A stretch of 16,982 nt of DNA from DATMQA01 sp035566895. Lineage in GTDB: Bacteria > Verrucomicrobiota > Verrucomicrobiia > Limisphaerales > UBA8199. Made by a program: the position numbers and the translations under genes. Under the pieces are notes generated by a model that worked only from the letters and a program-made list of their open reading frames with translations, was not told where the DNA came from and did not search any database. Within the stretch, counting starts at the first letter, position 1, and every line of letters begins with the position of its first letter. The stretch spans positions 1 through 16,982 of the forward strand of contig DATMQA010000077.1 in assembly GCA_035566895.1 (NCBI GenBank), in the 5' to 3' direction. This document shows, in pieces, positions 1 through 8,400 of this stretch.

Positions 1-93
1 GTGAGAATGTGGCGGCAGGGACGCCGCTTCACTGGCAGGCTGGAAGCCCGCCTCCACGGTGGCAGTATCCAGATACCCTCAGTCATACTCAGG
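1..93. repeat. Intergenic stem-loops after the rhamnosidase gene
   Basis: Non-coding stretch downstream of the rhamnosidase stop, running to the window edge. It holds two adjacent inverted repeats. The first has arms GCGGC (12-16) and GCCGC (23-27). The second has arms GGCAGGC (34-40) and GCCCGCC (46-52), which pair with one mismatch. No T-run follows on the minus strand, so a classical intrinsic terminator is not clear. The paired short GC-rich stems resemble the REP-like intergenic repeats common in soil Verrucomicrobia, but the element is cut by the window edge and this is a resemblance only. Confidence 0.35.
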
Positions 94-3000
94 CTAATAT
101 CCCACGAGACGGAAGAATTTTTGCGGGGCGGCGGCGGCAGAGTTGGTAAAGGCATTCGTCGCCTGCGTCGCCACAAAATTGGTCTCGGTAGACCAGATGG
201 CCGAGGCCAGGTTAGTCGTGCTTTGGAGCGTGTAATTCCGGCCGGCCACCAGGCTGCCCACGTCTATTATAAAGCCCGTCAGCCCCGCCTGAAGTGCCGC
301 GCTCAAGTTCGCCGGCACGACCGGCGGGATGTTCGCCCTCCCAAACACGGTGATTCCCCCATAGCCGCAATAGCCGTTCTCCGACCCCGGACTGGTAAAG
401 TCAAACTTCACGGCGGCCACGTTGGTGGCCAACACGCCAGTCGAATGAGTAATCGTCACCCGCGTGGCGGACTGGATGTTAGCGGCAATGGCGGGGTTAA
501 AGTTGACAACTCCCAACGCGATGAAATTCGTGGGTGCCGCCACGGTCGAGTAAGAAACGGTATAAGCCTGCTGATCCCGGCCATTATCCGCCCAGCCGCC
601 ATAAACCGTGATGTTGGTCAGATCATATCCGAGCGTTGAATTGGTGAGCGGGTAGATCAACAACGAACCTGCGCCGTTGCCGCTGCCGCAAGTCACATAG
701 TTCGTGCTGGTGGTATAACCAACCGTTCCCGCTATCTGCGTAAGACCCAGGCTGCCGCCAGCCGTCAGTGAGTTCACATTTCGGCCCGGCACCTCCTCGC
801 TGAAATTCCCTGAAGCCGTGCTTGGGTGCTCGCCGGCAATCAGGCTGCCGTTGGTCACCACGGTCCAACTCGGATAAAATGTGCCGGTGCCGCTGCCAGT
901 CTGGTTGGTCGTGGTAATGATGACGCTCGGCACCACGGGAATGCCGAACGGCGATGACCATATATAACTGCCGGACCCGACGGCGTAGATTGCGCAACCG
1001 TTGGTAATGCCAACATAGGTCACGCCAGGTGACGTGCTCGCCGGCACGCCGCTTTCGGTAATGGCGGCGGCATTCGTGGTTGGCACGCACACCCGTGCCG
1101 TGGTGTTCGGCGGAATCACCACGGCCAGATTGAACGCGCTGCCGGTATTTGTCCATGCAGTTGAAATCAGACCCCGCGTCGAATTGTAGCTGGCATTCGC
1201 CCACAGGAGGCCCACGCCGGGAACCGGCTGGATTAGAATGGTCTCATAGCCCGGACTGGCCGGATTAATGCCCCCGACCGCGCTGTATAAATACTGTCCC
1301 ACTGAACCAAAGGCATAGTGGTTGAACGAATTCATTCCGACACTCTGAAAACCGCCGCCGGGGGTCCAGCCATCCCAGCGTTCCCACATGGTGGTGGCGC
1401 CAAGATTCACTTGATAGAGCCAGGACGGACACGTTTGCTGCAGCAGCAACGTATAGGCGAGGTCGTCGCGTCCAGCGGCGTGCAGTGCGGGCAGCAAACG
1501 CGGTGTGCCGATGAAACCAGTGGCGAGGTGATTGCCGAAACTCGCAATGGAATTCGCAAACTGTTGCGCAACCTGGGTTCGTAACCCGGGGGGCACGAGG
1601 TTCAACGTAAACGCCAGGGCGTAGCCTGTCTGGCCGCTGCCATCGGCGAAAGAGCCGTCCGGGTTGAAGAAATTTCCGAATGCGGCCACGATGTTGCTGT
1701 GAAGTGAAGCATAGCTTGCGGCATCGGCATGATTGCCAATGGCGGCCGCCATCTCGGACATCGCCTGCGCATAGTAGGCGTAATAGGCGGTGTCCATTAC
1801 GGTCGAAGTCGCGCCGCCCCCCAGGTTTAACCAATCGCCAAAATCGCCGGGCAGGCTGGCAATCACATAGTTTGACGCATGGGCTCCGTCGAATTGTCCG
1901 CACCGCACGTACGACGCGTAATGGTCAGCGATCACATTCGTATCGCCATAGGCACGATACATGTTGTAAGGACAGATCCAGCCAGCATCGCCCCAGGCAG
2001 TTCCGCCGCTCCCCGAACCCAGGTCCGGCACGACGACGGCATAGGATCCATCCGAATGTTGGGCATCCTCGCAGAACGTGACCATATGCCGGCGGAAGAA
2101 GGACTGGACATCGAAATTATAGGCGGCGGTCGGCACAAAGAATTCCGTATCGCCCGTCCAGCCCATGCGCTCATCCCGCTGCGGACAGTCGGTGGGAACT
2201 TCGAGATAATTGCCTTTCTGGCCCCAAATGATGTTGTTGTATAGCTGATTCACGAGCGGGTTGGAGCACGCAAAATCACCGGTCCGGGGCATGTCCGAAT
2301 GCACCACGATTCCCGTGACCGAATTGAGGGTGGGCGGGACGGTAAGTCCCCGCACCTCAACATAGCGGAAGCCGTGAAAGGTGAAACGCGGCTGGAAAAC
2401 CACGGTTCCATTCGTGCCGAATATGTAAAAGTCCGTCGCGTTCGCACCGCGCAGATTGGCCGTATAAATTGTTCCATTGGGATTGAGCATCTCGCCATGC
2501 CGCACCGTAATCCGGTCGCCAACGTTGCCGCTGATGTTCAGCCGCACCCAGCCGACCATGTTCTGCCCAAGATCAAACGTATAACAACCTGGGCTCGGCA
2601 CGGTGAGATTGGTCGCACCCAGAGTTTCCAAACAACGTGAAGGTTCCGTGACCTGTGCCTGGATTTGCAATCCGCCGAGCCCGGGAAAGGCGGCTCCATT
2701 GCCATAGAGCGCCTGGATAACGGTCAAAGGCTGGCCCCCTCCGCCGATTTGAACAGTGGCATCTTCCCCAAACGTCAGCGTCTGGTTCGTGCCGCCAAGC
2801 GTGAAATTGATTTGAAACGTCTTAACGATGCCATAGGCCGGATCACCACCCATGGTGGCGTTGTTCGCTACAAAATTGAGTTGGTTGTTCCTCACCAACC
2901 CGGTGACGAGGGCTGTCACGTTCCTATAACCACCGGTGGTGGCGCTTAGACCGGTCAGCACTGGCGACCAGGCGCTGTCGTCAAAATTAGTGGTCTCCCA

Positions 3001-4410
3001 TCCCGGCATCTCCAGGCGGGCATCATATCCTGATCCGATCAGCAAATCAGCAAATTGAATCGGACCATAGCTCGCCTTCCATGACCCATCGCTGACCACG
3101 GTTTGTGTGCTGCCGTCGGAAAGCTCGAGCTCCAGTTGCGCCAGAAATCGGGGCGTGCCGCCGTAGTTAAGTCGTGTGCCCTTAAATGCCAGATCGCTCG
3201 CATACCACCCGTCACCCAGGATCGCGCCAAGGGTGTTCGAGCCGCCCTGCACCATCCCCGTCACGTCGTAGGTCTGGTAATAAACCCGCTTCGTAAACTG
3301 CGTCCAGCCCGGCGTCAGCACATCGTTGCCGACCTTTTGGCCATTCAGCCGCAATTCATACGCGCCCAGCGCCGTGACATAAACGGTCGCACGCGTGACC
3401 GTCTGGCCCACGACGAAGTTTTTGCGCAAAAAGGGCGCCGGCACTCGTGCGATGTCGTTGAGCGCCGGAGTCCCCCACGGCGAGCCTGTGCTTTCCGCCG
3501 TCGTCCAGGCCGAATCGTTGAAATTAGTCAGTATCCAGGTGGCGGGCGGCTGCTGTGCCGCTTTCCAGGAAGTATCGACCGCAATGTTGGATATGGTGCC
3601 GGAAGCAAACTGCACGACCAACCGGCCAATCACACTCGCCGGCTGCGCATCACTGTTGGTTGCCCCGAGCGCCAGCACGTTTGTGCCCGGGTGCAACAAC
3701 GCGGTCACATCGATGCGCGCGGTGGCTTCCCAACGCGCCGCCGAATTGGACGCCGGCCGCCCGTTCACGAACACGCCGCAAACATTGTCGGCGTAAAGCG
3801 CGACGACGGCGTTGGTGATGGTCTCTCCGCTTGGCAGCACGACCTGCTTGCGCAGCGAGGACTGATAGACCCCCGCCTGCGCCTGGCCGTTCGGGAAACG
3901 AATGAAACTCAACCCGGAGGTGTTGAACAGCGCGTTGTCCGCCGCCTGTTGCGGTGTCGGATTATACGCCGCATCATAGCCGACCCACTGCGCCAGCCAA
4001 TCCGACGGGGACAGCAGCCCCATCGACCATTGGGCCGGTGCGCTCCAGGCCGACGTGTTATTGCTGCCGTCATAAACCCGCACCTGCCAGAAACATTGTT
4101 TGCCACTCGTTAGGGGCTGGCCCGCATATACAATATCCACGGTCTGGCTGGTGGAAACTTTCCCGCTGTCCCACAAATCCGCCGCTCCCGCCGACGAACC
4201 AACCTGGATCTGGTAGCCGCTTTGGGTCTCTCCTCTGGCCTGCCCTGTGCTTTGAAGCTGCCAGGAAAGCCGTGGGGTCGCGTCGCCTATGCCCAGGGGA
4301 TTCACCCGCAACGCGCAGCGCAAATCCACCGGCTGCAGCGCCTGCACGCGGTCCTGCCCCGCCGCCAGCACCAACGCGGCTATCAGTGTGGCGCCAATCC
4401 TTCTCGTCAT
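94..4410 (-). CDS. Secreted GH78 alpha-L-rhamnosidase with C-terminal module
   Basis: Predicted to hydrolyse terminal alpha-L-rhamnose from polysaccharides or glycosides outside the cytoplasm. Residues 1-24 form a signal peptide ending RVQA. An Ig-like N-domain (about 26-130) is followed by an extra beta-sandwich (about 180-330). The rhamnosidase N-domain (about 335-400) has YELRLNGQKVG and GDGWY. A concanavalin-like domain (about 605-690) has FDLGQNMVGW and FHGFRYVEVRG. The catalytic alpha/alpha barrel (about 690-1070) carries CPQRDERMGWTGD (742-754) and MWERWDGW (E1010); these two motifs hold the conserved acidic residues of GH78. A small beta domain follows to about 1150. The remaining ~275 residues are not typical GH78: a ~195-residue module shared with the upstream large protein (1163-1357) and a tail ending FFRLVGY. 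At 1438 residues it is longer than common GH78 enzymes of about 900-1100. The start lies 24 nt after the pseudopilin stop, which suggests one operon, but the ribosome site is weak. GH78 assignment is firm; the natural substrate is unknown. Confidence 0.95.
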   Translation of the reverse strand: MTRRIGATLIAALVLAAGQDRVQALQPVDLRCALRVNPLGIGDATPRLSWQLQSTGQARGETQSGYQIQVGSSAGAADLWDSGKVSTSQTVDIVYAGQPLTSGKQCFWQVRVYDGSNNTSAWSAPAQWSMGLLSPSDWLAQWVGYDAAYNPTPQQAADNALFNTSGLSFIRFPNGQAQAGVYQSSLRKQVVLPSGETITNAVVALYADNVCGVFVNGRPASNSAARWEATARIDVTALLHPGTNVLALGATNSDAQPASVIGRLVVQFASGTISNIAVDTSWKAAQQPPATWILTNFNDSAWTTAESTGSPWGTPALNDIARVPAPFLRKNFVVGQTVTRATVYVTALGAYELRLNGQKVGNDVLTPGWTQFTKRVYYQTYDVTGMVQGGSNTLGAILGDGWYASDLAFKGTRLNYGGTPRFLAQLELELSDGSTQTVVSDGSWKASYGPIQFADLLIGSGYDARLEMPGWETTNFDDSAWSPVLTGLSATTGGYRNVTALVTGLVRNNQLNFVANNATMGGDPAYGIVKTFQINFTLGGTNQTLTFGEDATVQIGGGGQPLTVIQALYGNGAAFPGLGGLQIQAQVTEPSRCLETLGATNLTVPSPGCYTFDLGQNMVGWVRLNISGNVGDRITVRHGEMLNPNGTIYTANLRGANATDFYIFGTNGTVVFQPRFTFHGFRYVEVRGLTVPPTLNSVTGIVVHSDMPRTGDFACSNPLVNQLYNNIIWGQKGNYLEVPTDCPQRDERMGWTGDTEFFVPTAAYNFDVQSFFRRHMVTFCEDAQHSDGSYAVVVPDLGSGSGGTAWGDAGWICPYNMYRAYGDTNVIADHYASYVRCGQFDGAHASNYVIASLPGDFGDWLNLGGGATSTVMDTAYYAYYAQAMSEMAAAIGNHADAASYASLHSNIVAAFGNFFNPDGSFADGSGQTGYALAFTLNLVPPGLRTQVAQQFANSIASFGNHLATGFIGTPRLLPALHAAGRDDLAYTLLLQQTCPSWLYQVNLGATTMWERWDGWTPGGGFQSVGMNSFNHYAFGSVGQYLYSAVGGINPASPGYETILIQPVPGVGLLWANASYNSTRGLISTAWTNTGSAFNLAVVIPPNTTARVCVPTTNAAAITESGVPASTSPGVTYVGITNGCAIYAVGSGSYIWSSPFGIPVVPSVIITTTNQTGSGTGTFYPSWTVVTNGSLIAGEHPSTASGNFSEEVPGRNVNSLTAGGSLGLTQIAGTVGYTTSTNYVTCGSGNGAGSLLIYPLTNSTLGYDLTNITVYGGWADNGRDQQAYTVSYSTVAAPTNFIALGVVNFNPAIAANIQSATRVTITHSTGVLATNVAAVKFDFTSPGSENGYCGYGGITVFGRANIPPVVPANLSAALQAGLTGFIIDVGSLVAGRNYTLQSTTNLASAIWSTETNFVATQATNAFTNSAAAAPQKFFRLVGY
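97..327 (-). other. C-terminal FFRL tail domain of the rhamnosidase
   Basis: The last ~77 residues (about 1362-1438) form a separate small beta-type unit with LQSTTNLASAIW in the middle and FFRLVGY at the end. The large secreted protein upstream ends in a comparable unit (LTTTNL, then W, then FFRLRMP). Similar tails recur, as I recall, in exported verrucomicrobial proteins. A role in sorting or surface attachment is only a guess. Confidence 0.5.
340..924 (-). repeat. Copy 6 of the shared ~190-residue module (in rhamnosidase)
   Basis: Residues 1163-1357 of the rhamnosidase. The landmarks are WTVVTNGSLIAG, NVNSLTAGG, TSTNYVTCGSGNGAGSL, YDLTNITVYGGW, NGRDQQAY, YSTVAAPTNF, VKFDF and ENGYCGYGGI. 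The same landmarks occur in the same order in the five copies of the large secreted protein. By eye it is closest to copies 1 and 3. The pattern of alternating hydrophobic and Thr/Asn residues suggests a beta-sandwich. I do not recognise a named domain. Confidence 0.85.
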
Positions 4411-4434
4411 CTACCGCTCACAGTCTCGTTCATA

Positions 4435-5295
4435 TCACCACCCCTCCGGAGGATAGGTCGACTTCCAAATCTGCCCCAGGTCCCGGTCGTGATAGACTGT
4501 GTTCGCCGCGGAGCCTCCACCTCGCGAGTTCCCTTTCAACGTCCGGGTCGTCGCCTCAAGCCATTTCATTCTTTGCGCATGACCGTCGGCGAACGACAAC
4601 TGCCCGCCATTGCCGTGACGGCTCGCCGGAATATTGCGCCAGCCGGGGCCTTTGCCGGCCGATTCGACGGCATAATATCCGTCGTCGATGCTGGTGAGTA
4701 AGGGCTGGCTATCGGCCTGCTCATCAAAGAAAAACGACGCGGCTGAAGGACCGGGATTTCGCACGTCACTAAGCTTGTGGTTTTCCGTGATCCCCGGATG
4801 GACATCCGCAGCCGTCCCCAGGTTATCTCCCATCATGCCATTCAACGCATAACTGCGTGCCCTGATTTGACCACGGCCATTCACAGTGATCTTATCTCCC
4901 GGGCACCGGTAGATGCCTTCACCCTGGTTGTAGGGGAAAAGTGAGCAAAGGCGGATCAGGGCTGTATTGGTTGCATCCGGGAAATCGCTAACCCCAGCCG
5001 AAGTTGTCGTACTCACCCAGGATTGGTTGCCAACCAGAACTGCATTAGGGACGATGGCGTCATGATTGTCCGTCGCGTAAGAGTAGGCCGCTATCGTAAG
5101 CTGCTTGAGGTTATTGATGCAACTGATGCCGGTTGCCTTTTCCTTCGCTCTTGATAGAGCGGGCAATAACATTGCTGCTAGAATGGCGATGATGGCAATT
5201 ACCACCAGCAACTCAATCAAAGTAAAAGCCGCCACGCGGACCGCGCGCCGTCTTTCATCCGATTCATCTGATTTGAATATTCTCGTAGAATTCAC
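4435..5295 (-). CDS. H-x9-DG type pseudopilin (prepilin-type N-terminus)
   Basis: A type IV pilin-like or pseudopilin-like protein, expected to be cleaved by prepilin peptidase and anchored in the inner membrane or assembled in a type II secretion-like fibre. The N-terminus has the basic leader ERRRAVRVAA, then FTLIELLVVIAIIAILAAML, the usual cleavage site and hydrophobic helix. The usual Gly at -1 is replaced by Ala. ALSRAKEKA and CINNLKQL follow, as in verrucomicrobial and planctomycetal members. Near the C-terminus, H-GNGGQLSFA-DG gives the H-x9-DG motif. I chose the GTG at 5295 (286 residues, 22-residue leader). The open frame runs back to an ATG at 5493, but that start would overlap the preceding gene and translate through a 22-base palindrome. 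Other non-ATG starts are possible. It lies 24 nt before the rhamnosidase gene. Such proteins often accompany secreted enzymes; the exact role of this one is unknown. Confidence 0.85.
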   Translation of the reverse strand: MNSTRIFKSDESDERRRAVRVAAFTLIELLVVIAIIAILAAMLLPALSRAKEKATGISCINNLKQLTIAAYSYATDNHDAIVPNAVLVGNQSWVSTTTSAGVSDFPDATNTALIRLCSLFPYNQGEGIYRCPGDKITVNGRGQIRARSYALNGMMGDNLGTAADVHPGITENHKLSDVRNPGPSAASFFFDEQADSQPLLTSIDDGYYAVESAGKGPGWRNIPASRHGNGGQLSFADGHAQRMKWLEATTRTLKGNSRGGGSAANTVYHDRDLGQIWKSTYPPEGW

Positions 5296-5370
5296 AACGC
5301 CACCGGGCTGAAGCCGTGATTTTAATGACTTCTCCCGCAATTTGATAACAAAAAGTGTCAAACTGATTTG

Positions 5371-5392
5371 CCCGGGGACGCGCGTCCCCGGG
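5371..5392. repeat. Perfect 22-base GC-rich palindrome
   Basis: An uninterrupted self-complementary sequence with 11-base half-site CCCGGGGACGC. It lies in the 124-base gap between the large repeat protein and the chosen pseudopilin start. In minus-strand RNA it would form a very stable hairpin 27 nt after the first gene's stop. A T5 run occurs only about 16 nt later, so it is not a textbook terminator. It could be an attenuator, an mRNA 3'-end stabiliser or a dispersed palindromic repeat. Confidence 0.8.
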
Positions 5393-5419
5393 TGTTTACG
5401 CCTTTGTCTCAATCCAACC

Positions 5420-8400
5420 TCACGGCATCCGCAACCGGAAGAAACTGGCCGGGTTGGTGACGTTGATCGGAATGGCGTTCGAGAGTGCGCCACTGCCGTC
5501 CAGCACGCCCGTGGCGCTGACCGTCCAATTAGCCACCGGCGTCAGCAGGTTGGTCGTGGTCAGCCAGGCATAAGCCCGGTTCGGTGTGCCGCCGCTGCCC
5601 GTCAGGATCAGGTTCCCACCCGAAACCGAGGGCGGATGAACCAGCGGCGGTGTGGGGGGCGGCAGGTTGATTCCCTGCAGAACTATTTCGGCGTAACCGG
5701 AATAGCCATTGTCCAAACTGGCACTCTGCGTGGTGAAATCGAACTTAACCGAGGCCACGTTGATGGCCAGCGGTGTCCCGTCCAACCGGGCTATCGCCAC
5801 TCGGTTGGCGGACGCTCCGCCAAGGTCCGGCGGGTTGTAATAGACCGACGCCAATTGCGTGAACGTGGCCGGGGCCGCGAGTGTGGAATAAGACACGATA
5901 TAGAACTGGCCATCCCGGTTATAATTGGCCCAGCCGCTGTAAACCACAATGTTGGTCAGGTTCCAGCCGGTCGCGGAATTGTAGGTGACGGACGAGCCCG
6001 CCCCAAAGGCGCCGCCGCAAGTGGCAAAGTTTGTCGTGCCCAGGCCAGAGACAGAGGCAGAAGGACCAAACGTGCCGTCGGTTAGCGCGGGCAAGCCTTC
6101 AGTGACCTGCTCGTTGTTGAAGCCTCCCGCGAAAGCGCCGGGTCCGACGCTGCTGGGCAGTTTTCCTTCGATCAGGCTGTTGGTTTCAACAATCCAAGTC
6201 GGAGCATCCGTGTTCTGGTTCTCCGTCGTCGTCGCAATTCCGTTCGCCGGCACAGCTCCGGAAGGAACCCCATACACACCGATTTCATCGTAGCCCGAAT
6301 AGCCGTTCTCCCCAGCGGGCACGGTGAAATCAATCATCACGGCGGTGACGTTGGAAACGAGCAATCCGGTCGGACTCGTCAGGGTCGCCCGTGAGAAGGA
6401 ATGAATATTGTCCGGATCGGCCGGGTTGAAGTTGACGCTCGTCAGGACGGAGAACATGGGATTCTCCACCGTCGAGTAGTAAACGGTGTAAGCCTGCTGG
6501 TCGCGGCCACCATCATTCCATCCGGCCCCCACCATGATGTTGGTGAGCGTATAGCCATTGGTGAAAACACTGGTGTCGAGCGCATAGACCACAAACTGGC
6601 CCGCACCTCCTCCGCACGTGGCAAAGCTCATATGGGGGCCCGTGTTATCAACCGAACCAAACGTGCCGTCGGTGAGGGCGCCAGTGCCACCCGCCAGGTT
6701 GTGGGAGATCGGGTTGGGATCCGGATCATTGAAATTTCCCGTTCCCTGACTGTTCGGAAATAAGCCCGCGATGAGACTGCCCGGCGCGACCGTCCACGTG
6801 GGACCGAAGGTCTGGGCGTCGGAAGTCTGGGTGGCGATGTCAATCACGACCTGGTTGGCATCCGGTGCCGGCGCAGGAATGACCGTCAGCGCGCAAGCCC
6901 GGGTGGAGGTTGATCCCCCGCCATTGGAGGCAATCAGACGGTAGCCGCTGTTCGTTGCCGTGTCCGTCAGTTGCAGATTGCTCAAGGTCAGGGTCGTCGT
7001 CGTGGCTCCGAGGATATTAGAACCGTTTTTCTGCCACTGGTAACCGGTCGCACCGCTAAAGGCGGCGGTGAGAGCCACCTGGCTGCCGACCACATCCGAG
7101 GCGTTGAGCGGCGTGACATCCTGCACCAGAATCGGCGCTCCTGCCGAAGGTTTTCCGGCCACAAAAATCTGCGCATAGCCTTCCCAGCCGTTCTTCGGCG
7201 GCGCACCCGCCGTATTGAAGTCGAACATCATGGCGGCGACATTTTGCGCCAGCGCCGTCCCCGAAGGCACCAGCGTCACCCGCGTGGCCGACTGCGCATT
7301 GGCGGGATCGGACGGGTTGTAATCCACGCTTCCCAAAGTGTTGAAGTTTGTCGGCGCCGCCACCGTCGAGTAGTAAATATTGTATTTTTGTTCATTGCGA
7401 CCGGCATCCCCCCAACCGCCGTAAACCATGATGTTGGTGAGATCATAGCCGGTGGCCGTAACCGGCAGGGTGTAGGTAATGGACAGGCCGGCGGGATTCA
7501 CACCACACGACACATAGTTTGTGCTGGTGGTGAAGTTCCCCGGTATGGTGGCAGGCACAATCGAGAGCGCACCATCACCGCCGGCGGTCAGCGAGTTAAC
7601 CGATCGGCCGTCAACCTCCAGGCTGAAATTGCCGGCTCCGACGCTGCTGGGAGGCTGTCCGGCGATCAAGCTGTTGTTGGTCGTGACGGTCCAGGTGGGA
7701 ATGAACACTCCGGAACCGAGGCCAGTCTGGGCGGCGAGTTTAGTGATAATGCCGTTGACCGGGGCCGGCACGCTGCTGACCGTCAGCGGCCTGGCAGTGG
7801 AATACGAAGGTGCCGCACTATTGTTGGTCGCATTAACCGCCTTCAACTGGTAGGAACCCGAGTCCGAAACCTGCAGGTTGTTGAGCGTCAGGGTCGGCGT
7901 CGTGGCTGCGGCAATATCGTTCGTGACCGAACCGACGACCTTCTGCCATTGCAGGTTGGCCGGTGGAGCATTGCTGTAGGCCGCCGTGAAGACCACCTGG
8001 TCACCTGCGACATTGGCGGCGCTGCCGGGCAAGGTGTCCTGGGTCAGATAAGGCGACGGCGGCGGCGGCGGCGTAGCGGTGTCCTGGCCCTGCGCAATAA
8101 TTTCAGAGATGCCACAGTAGGCGTTATCGAAATCGCCCGCGCCGGCGGGAGTGGAAAAATCAAACTTCAAATTGGCCACGCCGCTGGCCAGGGGCACGCC
8201 GGTCGAGGTGCTGATCGCCACGCGGTTTGCGGAGGCGCCGCTGACACCTTGCGGGTTGTAATAGACCGTGGTGATCGGGATGTAGGTGGTGGGAGCCGCT
8301 ATCGTTGAATAGGAAAGGATATAATATTGCCCGTCGCGGTCAGCATTGCCCCACCCACTGTAAACCACGATGTTGGTCACATCGCTTCCGTTGACCATGT

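Noticed and set aside
3103..4113. 336-residue plus-strand open frame opposite the rhamnosidase
   Set aside because: It lies entirely within the N-terminal domains of a firmly identified GH78 enzyme, has Arg/His-rich composition and no recognisable motif.
5356..5361. TTGACA -35-like hexamer on the minus strand before the pseudopilin
   Set aside because: No acceptable -10 hexamer lies 16-18 bases downstream, so a sigma-70 promoter is not supported.
4435..5493. Long version of the pseudopilin starting at an ATG at 5493
   Set aside because: It would overlap the preceding gene by 74 bases and translate through the 22-base palindrome. The extra 66 residues do not look like a prepilin leader, which is normally short and basic.
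6971..8308. 445-residue plus-strand open frame opposite the large repeat protein
   Set aside because: It is Arg/Gly-rich with no domain signature and is the antisense of a high-GC repeat gene with a clear signal peptide and module pattern. It is a shadow.
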